Below, piece by piece: positions 46,080 through 55,267 of a DNA stretch of 64,000 nucleotides; within the stretch, counting starts at the first letter, position 1; every line of letters starts with the position of its first letter. The position numbers and the translations under genes were made by a program. Source of the DNA: Salticus scenicus. Taxonomy: Eukaryota > Arthropoda > Arachnida > Araneae > Salticidae. Under the pieces are notes generated by a model. The model had not been told where the DNA came from and ran no database searches. It worked only from the letters and a program-made list of their open reading frames with translations. The stretch spans positions 42,820,275 to 42,884,274 of the forward strand of contig OZ005649.1 in NCBI GenBank assembly GCA_963930645.1. Reading direction: 5' to 3'.

Positions 46080-47790
46080 AATTTATTTTTAGTGCTAGAG
46101 GCCTATTTCAGTCGGTACAGTTGTCGAATTTTTATAATACACTCTTAATTAGTGCTAAGGGCCTATTTCAGTCGGTTTATTGAATGGGGATTTATTGAAT
46201 GAAGTCCCCCCAAGGCCCAACTTTGACATGAGTCCCCTCCCCCAGGTCCAACTTTGACATGAGTCCCCCCCAAGGTACCCCTATTTCAGTCGGTACAGCG
46301 TTGTCGAATTTTTATACGTCACTCTTAATAGTGCTAAGGGAATATTTCAGTCGGTTTATTGAATGGGGATTTATTGAATGAAGTCCCCCCCAAGGCACAA
46401 TTTTGACATGAATTCCCCCCCAGGCCCAACTTTGACATGAGTCCCCCCCCAAGGTACCCCTATTTCAGTCGGTACAGCGTTGTCGAATTTTTATAATACA
46501 CTCTTAATAGTGCTAAGGGCCTATTTCAGTCGGTTTATTGAATGGGGATTTATTGAATGAAGTCCCCCCCAAGGCCCAACTTTGACATGAGTCCCCTCCC
46601 CCAGGTCCAACTTTGACATGAGTCCCCCCCAAGGTACCCCTATTTCAGTCGGTACAGCGTTGTCGAATTTTTATACGTCACTCTTAATAGTGCTAAGGGA
46701 ATATTTCAGTCGGTTTATTGAATGGGGATTTATTGAATGAAGTCCCCCCCAAGGCACAATTTTGACATGAATTCCCCCCGAGGCCCAACTTTGACATGAG
46801 TCCCCCCCCAAGGTACCCCTATTTCAGTCGGTACAGCGTTGTCGAATTTTTATAATACACTCTTAATAGTGCTAAGGGCCTATTTCAGTCGGTTTATTGA
46901 ATGGGGATTTATTGAATGAAGTCCCCCCCAAGGCCCAACTTTGACATGAGTCCCCCCCAAGGTACCCCTATTTCAGTCGGTACAGCGTTGTGGAATTTTT
47001 ATACGTCACTCTTAATAGTGCTAGGGGCCTATTTCAGTCGGTTTATTGAATGGGGATTTATTGAATGAAGTCCCCCCAAGGCACAACTTTGACATGAGTC
47101 CCCCCCAAGGTACCCCTATTTCAGTCGGTACAGCGTTGTCGAATTTTTATAATACACTCTTAATAGTGCTAAGGGCCTATTTCAGTCGGTTTATTGAATG
47201 GGGATTTATTGAATGAAGTCCCCCCAAGGCACAACTTTGACATGAGTCCCCCCCAAGGTACCCCTATTTCAGTCGGTACAGCGTTGTCGAATTTTTATAA
47301 TACACTCTTAATAGTGCTAAGGGCCTATTTCAGTCGGTTTATTGAATGGGGATTTATTGAATGAAGTCCCCCCCCCAATGCACAACTTTGACATGAGTCC
47401 CCCCCAGGCCCAACTTTGACATGAGTCCCCCCCAAGGTACAACTTTGACATGAGTCCCCCCAAGGCCCAACTTTGACATGAGTCCCCCCAAGGTACAACT
47501 TTGACATGAGTCCCCCCAAAGCACACCTTTACAGGAATCCCCCCCAAGGCACACCTTTGACATGAGTCCCCCCCAAGGCACAACTTTGACATGAGTCCCC
47601 CCCCAGGCCCAACTTTGACATGAGTCCTCCCCAAGGTACAACTTTGACATGAGTCCCCCCAAGGCCCAATTTTGACATGAGTCCCCCAAGGCCCAACTTT
47701 GACATGAGTTCCCCCCAAGGCACACCTTTGACATGAGTCCCCCCCCCAAGGCACACCTTTGACATGAGTCCCCCCCAAGGCACACCTCCC
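46080..47790. repeat. C-rich minisatellite with nested higher-order structure
   Basis: The basic ~28-bp subunit is AAGGCCCAACTTTGACATGA plus GTCCCCCC. From 46141 larger units start at ACTCTTAATAGTGCTAAGGG: near 46141, 46321, 46500, 46680, 46858, 47007, 47155 and 47303. Spacing is about 179 bp four times, then about 148 bp, one subunit shorter. Units alternate AATACACTC / ACGTCACTC and, for the first four, AAGGGCC / AAGGGAA, so the true period there is about 359 bp. From 47360 to 47790 only subunits remain. Minus-strand frames of up to 159 codons (Gly/Leu/Ser/Cys rich) arise because the repeat lacks stops and are not genes. The minus strand has G6-G9 runs every ~28 bases. Confidence 0.95.
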
Positions 47791-48330
47791 CCTCATTGGG
47801 AAAAAGAGAAAAAACGTTGTTTTGCGGCTATAAGACAGTTTGGACTTCCAACGTTATTTGTTACAATATCTGCAGCTGAAGCACATTGGTTTTATTTAAT
47901 GAAAACTAATTAACTAAAGAAGAATTTGTCGATATTAACAAGTTGAGCAGTAGGCCTCTGGCACTAAATTAAAATCTGTCAATGTCAGATTTTCATGTTT
48001 TTTTTTTTAAACCGAATTAAGAGATTTTTTTGAGTATGAACTTATAATAACCATTTATAATCAATTTTTAACTTGCGAATTTTAAAATATCAGTGCTAAT
48101 TAGCTCGGGAAAAAAAATCACATTTTAATTATGATTTCTTAAAAAAATCACATTAAAATTTCTAATTTTTAACTGAATTTAGAGATTTTTGGAGTGCGAA
48201 CTTATAATCTCCGTTTATTATCAGCCTTTAACTTTTGTGAATAAAAAAAAAAAAAAATCGCGATAGAGAAAAGAAATAAGTAAAAATAAAAATAAAACTC
48301 CAATTTAAAAGCCATGACTTATTATCTAGC

Positions 48331-49011
48331 CGGAAGTGGAAGTAGAAAGGTTGACACTATGCAACTTTTATTAAAAATCAATAAAATGCGGTTTGGAAAA
48401 ATTATGTTTTTCTTGGCTTTAAAATATCTATGAAACAGATTTTCATTAAACATAACTAAAAGCCACCCTGATTAATGTTTCAATAATAAAAATCATCTGT
48501 ATTTATCGCGGAATTTTAATAAATAATAATGATAATAATAAAGACAAATGACTTGCAAATTTGTGTAGAAAAATACAAATGAATTTTTTGTGATGACCAA
48601 AACAATCTCTCTCTCTCCCTCTCTCTCTTTTTTTTACTATCTTAGCATTTAAAATAGTCGCGTTTTAATTTTCAGTTGCTTTCTTTTATAGATATATCAA
48701 CTGATTTATTTTATTTTATTTATTTAATTTAAAGATTAATACCAGAATTTTCTTAAAATAAAAATTAGATAAAATTAAAAAAAAATACTATTATAACCTT
48801 GACTATTATATCTGCTTCGTAACAGCTATGGAAAAAGACTCATGAAAAAGCTGCCTATATGACGGGCGGCTAATTTTAAGATAATAAAAAACTCCATGCC
48901 TCTCCCAAAACATAAGAAACGATAACTTTTAAATACAGCTCGAATGTGTTCTGAACAGAAGATTTTGAAAATATGTATATAAAAACTTTAGAAGTATAGA
49001 AACTTTAGAAA
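48331..49011. other. AT-rich, no gene seen
   Basis: Contains a CT-rich run near 48606-48630. No supported feature. Confidence 0.5.
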
Positions 49012-49199
49012 CATTTCTTTTTTTTTTTTTCTTTTAGAAATTTTCATCAACCTTGAAAATTCATTTTTGATAGACTGGAATGGAAGGCTAATTTTTACCC
49101 ATTGTGTAAAATATACCAAAGCTGGGAATCGAACGCGGACCTTCCGCTTAAAGCGCGGATGCTCTAAACACTGAGCTAACCTGGCTGATAACCAGGTCG
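49012..49199 (-). repeat. tRNA-derived SINE, nearly complete, minus strand
   Basis: The minus strand reads CAGGTTAGCTCAGTGTTTAG (box A), a TCCGC/GCGGA anticodon stem, box B-like GCGTTCGATTCCC, then a body with TTCCATTCCAGTCTATCAAA. It ends in an A-rich tail (49012-49035 on plus is T-rich). The T-arm is partly unpaired and loop position 33 is C instead of T, so it is not a functional tRNA. The conceptual frame across it is an artefact. Confidence 0.8.
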
Positions 49200-49332
49200 G
49201 CATTTCTCACATATACTTTGCAAGGCCACCGAGTATTTATACTTCTCTAATATACGTTGGTAAGGTAACCGAGTCTGCATTAGAGCAGCTATATCAAGTG
49301 ACAAATTTAAACATGACACAACTCCACGAAAT

Positions 49333-49562
49333 TTTAATTTAGAAATTTTATTCAGCAACTTTGAAAATTCATTTTTGATAGATTGGAGTGGAAGGGAGAG
49401 TTTTACTGACTATGGAAAAAATACCAGAGCCGGGAATCGAACCCGGGCCTTTTGCTTAACGCGCGGATGTTAGAGCATCCGCGCGTTAAGCGGAAGGCCC
49501 GGGTTTGATTCCCGGCTCTGGTATATTTTTCATATAGTTGGTAAAAACCAGCCTTCCACTCC
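49333..49562. repeat. Head-to-head SINE pair forming a palindrome
   Basis: Two copies of the SINE at 49012-49199 are joined by their tRNA heads. The minus copy (49333-49470) and plus copy (49476-49562) meet at CGCGGATG-TTAGAG-CATCCGCG around 49473. Each head lacks box A but keeps the anticodon stem-loop (GCGTTAA), a perfect 5-bp T-stem (CCGGG/CCCGG) and the body. The core palindrome spans 49421-49524. Confidence 0.85.
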
Positions 49563-49680
49563 AGGTTAGGGCATCCGCTCGTTAAGCGGAATGCCCGGGT
49601 TCGATTCCCGGCTCTGGTATTTTTCATATAGTTGGTAAAACTAAAAATCAGCCTTCCACTCCAATCTATCAAAAATGTAT
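49563..49680 (+). repeat. tRNA-derived SINE, plus copy with short deletion
   Basis: Directly follows the head-to-head pair. AGGTTAG is joined to GGCATCCGC, missing about 12 bases of the D-arm. It then continues with TCGTTAAGCGG, CCCGGGTTCGATTCCCGG and the shared body ending ATCTATCAAAAATG. Confidence 0.8.
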
Positions 49681-51279
49681 GTATCAGTCATTTTGGCTTT
49701 AAGAATTTTTGTGTTTGAAGTATTTAATATGCATAGAAACATCCACATCAAAATAAATAAATAAATAAATATTTAGGTGTCATTATTGTTCAAGAAAATC
49801 CATATACTCTTCGTAAATCACGTTTAACTTATATTTAGGTTATTAGTTACTTAAATCTATTTTCTTCTAAAAATACCTTACAAAACTGACACAGTATTTT
49901 TAAGGGCAATAAATCAGTTTAACAAAACAAAACAAATAAATATCCAAATTCTCGTTTCCATTCTGTAATTTATACCTTATTTTTTATATGAAGTTCATAC
50001 ATAATTTATCTTTCTATTCAGTATATTTTTCCATTAGAATGATTCAGATACAATCGATGACTTTTAAATTTATTACATTTGCAAAATTGTTTTCACAGGG
50101 GAAAATATTTTAAATATTTCAAAACAAAGTAGTTAAAATACATAATATTATCTTCTAAACAAAGCGAAATTATAGAATTTACAAAAATGTAAATTTGTTA
50201 CTAATTAAAAATTAAACTTATGTCGAAAATTTAATGAAGAAATAATAAATTTTAAATGATTTTTAAAAATTAATGAAACAATTATTTTTATTTTTATTTT
50301 TTAATCTGGAAAATCTGGCAGTCTTGGATAGTTAACATTTTGATTTTGTTGAAATTTTCAGGCTATGTGTTTATTTAAAAATATTAGTCTATTTTTTTTT
50401 TTATTAAAGTTTTAGGAAGTGAAAGCTTCAGGTCGTCTGCTATTTTACGAAATATTTACCAATTTACACAAGGCAATGCTTTTTGTTTGAAGAGGGAACT
50501 ATATGGTATTGACAATTACTTTGTATTCTACTACTTCCACACTGTTAAGATATAAATATTTATAATTGATTCCTGGCACAAAGATCAAAGGTCATTCAAA
50601 AATCTACGATAAAAAGCTTTTTTAAATTTTAACTCACAGTATATTTTTGTGCCAAAAGTGTACCATAAAGCTATACATTTTAGTGAATAAATAATAATTA
50701 AAAATGCACCAAAAAGTGTAAGATATGTATAGTTGACTTATAGTGTATAAAATTATTTAATCTTGAAAATGCAGAAAATAAAAAATTGAGTGCCTTTCCA
50801 AGCTCATTTATTGCTTGTGTCAAGAATGACCAGATATGAAATTAGGTAGAAAAGAATCCGTAAGTCAAGCAGAAAGAAGATTAAGGCACAAATCTATAGT
50901 TACTTCTTCAACATTTTTATTATGCGGATCTATACTTTCTGAAGAACTTGTGCTTTCAGCACGTGTTAAAATACTTCGATTTTTTTTTTTCAATATTTAT
51001 TACTGTTGTACATAAAAATATTAAACAAACTCTTTACGTAAATGAATTGCTAGTTGATCCTGAACATAATACTTAATTAGAATAAATTTAGAAATGAGTA
51101 TTGGTAATGCTCATTGAATCATTTTTGTAAAGTCATTAAATAAATCATTGATTGATCATTGAATAAATCATCACGGAATAATTAAATAAATCCTTATTTT
51201 TAAACCGTAAAACTATTCTTTTTGTAGTATTTATTATGCAATCTTTATCTAATCAGTATTCACAGTAACTTTCCATATA
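49681..51279. other. AT-rich 1.6-kb stretch, no gene seen
   Basis: No element or gene signature was recognised. Confidence 0.5.
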
Positions 51280-51701
51280 AAGACTAAAAACACTTTTAGA
51301 AACACGTTTTCGAAAAATTATACTTTATTTAAAAAACATTTTAGAAATTATCCAAAGCTTTTCACTTTGAAAGATCAAAGCATCATCTGAGATTTAACAC
51401 ATGATTCCAATGAGCATTTTTTTTTTTTTTTAAATATATATTTTGCATTTCACGGTTGACAGTTAAGTCCTTTAGTAAATCGAGGAGTGTTGAACAAAAG
51501 CAGTAGTAACTAGTGATATCTGGTGAAGGTTGTATCAAGGGGAGAAGAAAAGAAAGAAAATGAACTTTCATGATTTAATTTGTATTAAATCCCTGATGAT
51601 GCTTTGATTTTTCAAAACGAAAAGCTTAGGATAAAATTTAAAATGTTTTTAAATAAAGTATAATTTTTAGAAAACGTGTTTTTAAAAGTGTTTTTAATCT
51701 T
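51280..51701. repeat. Foldback, 422 bp
   Basis: The left arm (AAGACTAAAAACACTTTTAG to ATCAAAGCATCATC) is an inverted copy of the right arm (GATGATGCTTTGAT to AAAAGTGTTTTTAATCTT), about 120 bp each, with a ~180-bp centre. No target duplication is clear and no ORF has a signature. Likely a non-autonomous foldback element. Confidence 0.7.
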
Positions 51702-51898
51702 AATATCAATGACATGTGTCTTAGCAAAGATCTCTTTTAGAAATAATTTATACTATTTTCCATATAGTTGTATGGTCTATAGAAAATAATCTAATATTCA
51801 CCGTCTGCACTTGATCTTTTTACGATCATCGGAAATTATCAGCCCCTTTTTCTAGAAACATCACATTTATGTCTCGAATTTTGATTTATTTTATTTTA

Positions 51899-52457
51899 CG
51901 AGGGTTGTAAATTAAATAGTGGCAACTTAACCTTGAAACTCGCAGAAGGGCGGGCATGGGCAAATAGGGGAGCGATTAGGTGGCGCTGTTGTCGATATGT
52001 AGAGTGCAAAAAACAGTCGATCTGCTAAGAAGGGTAGTTGTTGTGTGGCGTTAGAGTGAGGAGTTTCATTTCCATCGCTCTAAAGCATGTATTCAAAAGG
52101 TGATCAGCGGTCGTGGCTTAAAATCGAAGTCGCCCGTGGCAAAAATGCAACAGAATGCTATCGAGGATTAGTGGAAGCATGTGGCACAGATGCTTTACCG
52201 TATAGGACAGTAGCACGAATACTTCGATTTTAAGCCACGACCGCTGATCACCTTTCAAAAGCATGCTTTAGAGCGATGGAAACGAAACTCCTCACTTTAA
52301 TGCCACACAAAAACTACCCTTCTTAGCAGATCGACTGTTTTTTGCACTCTACACATCGACAACAGCGCCACCTCACCGCTCCCATATCCTATTTGCGCAT
52401 GCCCGCCCTTCTGCGAGTTTCAAGATTAAGTTGCCACTATTTAATTTACAACCCTCG
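51899..52457. mobile_element. Mariner-derived palindromic element, 559 bp
   Basis: Ends CGAGGGTTGTAAATTAAA and its complement are flanked by TA (51897-51898 and 52458-52459). Arms 51899-52130 and 52221-52457 are inverted copies around a 90-bp centre. The left arm and centre hold the start of a mariner transposase gene, so the element arose from a full mariner by deletion plus inversion of its 5' end. It is GC-richer than its surroundings. Confidence 0.85.
52087..52233 (+). CDS. 48-residue ORF: N-terminus of a mariner transposase
   Basis: ATG at 52087 to TAA at 52231-52233. It includes DQRSWLKIEVARGKNATECY, then RGLVEACGTDALPYRTVAR, the first helix-turn-helix of a mariner transposase, which in the full protein recognises the inverted ends. 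The last four residues (ILRF) and the stop come from the inverted right arm, so the frame ends exactly where the palindrome begins. No catalytic domain. If expressed, it could only bind DNA. Expression is unknown, and an open frame this short could persist by chance in a young element. Confidence 0.45.
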   Translation: MYSKGDQRSWLKIEVARGKNATECYRGLVEACGTDALPYRTVARILRF

Positions 52458-53069
52458 TATTTATTTATTTTTTACTTTACCAATGGTACAAAAAAAATTC
52501 TGATCATAGATTATAACAAAATACAAATGCTCTTGAACTGCTCTTTGTATGTTTAAAAAATTTTATTTTGATGTCTTCTATATGGAATAACATCGGTTTA
52601 ATGCCTGAGTTATTGGGATTATTCGCTTTCTAAGGAATCGTCTGCAGAGATTCTGTTACTGTTATATATTTATTTATGTTCTTAGGTGAGGTTGAATAGT
52701 AGATGTATAGACCTCTCTGCGTTCTTTTTCTCTACCTAGAGTAGCACATTATGAATCGGTTAAATAGTTGTAAGCAAATGCTGCAATTGTTGTTCCTTTT
52801 TCCACTGAATTTTCTGGTAAGGGTTTTACACTAATTTGTTTTTTCTCCTTACACAAAGATAATAAAAAACTTATAGATATCGTTTGTTAAAGAAACTGTT
52901 ATATTTCCATTTCAAAATACCCAGCCTCTTCTAAACCTATTCAGAACTATGACTTTGAGGTTTTTTAAACTAATTTATTGCAAATGACAGATTTGTTATG
53001 GATGTTTTAGATTTTTACTTTCTTCAGTCTGTAAAAAAAGGAAGTACTGAATTCGTGAAAATTTTAAAC
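52458..53069. other. AT-rich, no gene seen
   Basis: No supported feature. Confidence 0.5.
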
Positions 53070-53415
53070 CTTAGGTTTTCGTTAGATTTACAAGTTTTGT
53101 GATGTCTTAAGACAATTTTTAGAAAATGTCTGTCTGTAAGTCTTTTCGTGTGTTAGTGCATAGCTGCCAACGTTATAATCTATTCTAGAGTATTCTACCA
53201 CTTATTTTAAGAATATTTTTTTCTTATTTTATAGAAGTTATGTATTGGAGAAAATTTTTCTATAAATAAAGTGGTGCGAAATAAAGCTGGGGCTAAAAAT
53301 ACTCCGGAATAAATTATATGGTGGGAACTATGATGCGTATGTATGATAAATTTTTTGGAGTTGTACCTCACGAATCAATGAACGAAATTTAACCAGGCTT
53401 GGTATTTAATTGGAC
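53070..53415 (+). repeat. Dispersed repeat 'family C', split by a MITE
   Basis: Matches 27640-27830: GAAAATTTTAAACCT, AAAATGTCTGTCTGT and, after the insertion at 53159-53332, GAACGAAATTTAACCAGGCT. The copy at 27640-27830 lacks the insertion. Confidence 0.6.
53159..53332. mobile_element. MITE, family M2, third copy
   Basis: Starts CATAGCTGCCAACG and ends GGTGGGAACTATG. Its right half (GTGGTGCGAAATAAAG, GGGGCTAAAAATACTCCGGA) matches the other M2 copies well; the left half is more decayed. No clear target duplication. Confidence 0.7.
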
Positions 53416-53796
53416 CTTAAACTGGCGCTGATTAAAGTTTGGGATCAATCGCTCGACAGGTGCAGATGTTATTTCATTCTTTTTATAATTTTAAGTATGA
53501 CAGTAAACAAGACACAATTTCGTATAAATGTCAATAATACGAATTATTTTAATGAATGATTGCAAAATTATTATGAATTATTGATAATAGTAATAGCATA
53601 CCCGGAAAAAAATTAAATTGTGTGCATGTGGCCGCTTTAAACTGCTTCACGACTTTTGCGGTGGAAGTACCCTCAGGATGTGTAATTTTTTTCCGTATGG
53701 CTATCTTTCAAAAGAACTCATAAATACCTTTAAGACGAATGGTTGAACCACCTATATGTGCTAATTTAAAATTAAATTATCTTTTTTTCCCATTAA

Positions 53797-53834
<38 letters not shown>

Positions 53835-54119
53835 AATTTAGGTAAAAAAAAGGACTTTTTCAGAAAAAAAAAATAATAATTTCTTTGGGTATTTAATGTT
53901 ATATTTGTCTGAGATGATTATTGCAGGTAATCATCATAGAAAACAATTTCATATATTATAGTTTAATAAATAGTATATACGGCGTAAATTTGTATAGGAA
54001 ATTATAAAAGTCCAGTATATAGAAACAAAAGCATATTTGTTCATTTTAACTGAAGCAAATTTGTCTAAAGTTCTACTGATCTTGGTAAAGGTATGAGTCA
54101 CAAGTGTAAGGTTTTATCC
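53416..54119. other. AT-rich with AAT microsatellite
   Basis: (AAT)n at about 53799-53833. The 53693-53880 part (TCTTTCAAAAGAACTC, AAGACGAATGGTTGAACCA) resembles the middle of family A and may be a decayed fragment. No gene. Confidence 0.5.
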
Positions 54120-54330
54120 CAGAGCAACGCCCATCAGCGGCCGAGCGGTTCTGCGCGATAAGCTGGTGCCGGGTTCGATCCCAAATAGCGCTCGTCGGCC
54201 TATCCGTGTGGAGTTTTCCGTGGTTTTCTCTGAAACTTGAGTAAATACGAGCTAGGACTCATTAGAAAGACCTCCACGGAGGCACTTCCCCAAAGGCCTA
54301 GGATCCTAATGCAGTCATTTAGCCTTAATT
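54120..54330 (+). repeat. tRNA-Leu/Ser-type SINE, plus strand
   Basis: The head GCGGCCGAGCGGTTCTGCGC has the class II tRNA D-arm signature, and box B is CCGGGTTCGATCCC at 54167-54181. The body GTGTGGAGTTTTCCGTGGTT, TCTCTGAAACTTGAG and TACGAGCTAGG matches the SINE at 19925-20150. It probably ends before 54340, where plain AT-rich sequence begins. Not a functional tRNA. Confidence 0.75.
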
Positions 54331-54462
54331 CCCACAACCCAACTCTTCTAGAGAAGCATTATTATGAAATGTATTGTACAATCTTTTTTATGAACAAATA
54401 TACAAACTATTGTAAACTCTGTCAGTCGTCCCAAAATTATAAGTTACGTATATTTTTACAAG

Positions 54463-54505
<43 letters not shown>

Positions 54506-55267
54506 ATGTTCTTATAAAATCTTTTTCTTTAGTTAAGGAACATTTATTTAAATACGAAATCTAGATAATTAAAAAAGTATGTAATCGTTTCATTTTGAAT
54601 TTTAGATGCATTTAAATGAAAATTTCTATATTGCAAGGTAATTCAAATGCATTATGAAATATGAAAATGCTAGAAATAAAATATGTTTTAAGAAACATAA
54701 GTCAGAATACTTTATGAATTGAAATGCATAGAAAACATAAATATTCAGTTTTCGAAATTTTACCAAAATAGCAAATCATTTGGGATTAGCTTGTATTTTT
54801 TCTGCAACCTTATCCGTATTCTTTTCTTAATAATAATAATGAAAAAAAAATATCTATACAAAAATTTAAGATATGAAAAATACTTCTCATTTTACATCCG
54901 AAATTAGAACTGCATTTTTGAAAGTTTAGAAAATTAACTTTTGAAAATACTTTAAATTTAATCTGAAGCGTGCATTTTGCTAAGCAAAATAACTTCTGAT
55001 GTTTCCTTAAAACTCGAGATTAAAAACATACTTAAGATTTAAAATTGCTTTCTTTGTTGTTAAGGATTTAATATTTCATCATCATGGCGGAGTGTCTTGG
55101 AAAGTTTACCAAACATATAATAAGGACTTAAAACATATTATAATGAAATCTATTGAAAATATTTCAAAGTTTCATAATTGTATGTTCCAGAGTTTAAAAT
55201 TACAGAAAATAGTTATCTTTGATTTTTAAAATAAAATCCAATAAAATCTGAATAATAATAATAATAA
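54331..55267. other. AT-rich, no gene seen
   Basis: A run of A at about 54467-54502. No supported gene. Confidence 0.5.

Larger units (their letters stand above)
45600..48330. repeat. Degenerate ~165-bp tandem repeat, split by SINE and minisatellite
   Basis: CTTGCGAATTTTAAAATATC occurs at 45660 and 48073. The neighbouring TTTTAATTATG and 'GAGATTTTT-GAGT-CGAACTTATAAT' blocks recur at about 48020-48060 and 48180-48215. One copy lies left of the 45725-47790 insert complex and two or more lie right of it. The insert complex therefore appears to have landed in an existing tandem array. Confidence 0.5.

Noticed and set aside
46080..47360. CRISPR array
   Set aside because: The units are contiguous nested tandem repeats without unique spacers, in a eukaryotic setting.
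47317..47796. Minus-strand frames of 143-159 codons rich in Gly, Leu, Ser and Cys
   Set aside because: They lie wholly in the minisatellite. The repeat unit has no stop in several frames, so all three minus frames are open. No start context or domain.
49012..49680. Functional tRNA genes
   Set aside because: Box A and B are present, but acceptor pairing, the D-arm or loop position 33 fail, and all copies carry the same non-tRNA body and tail. SINEs fit better.
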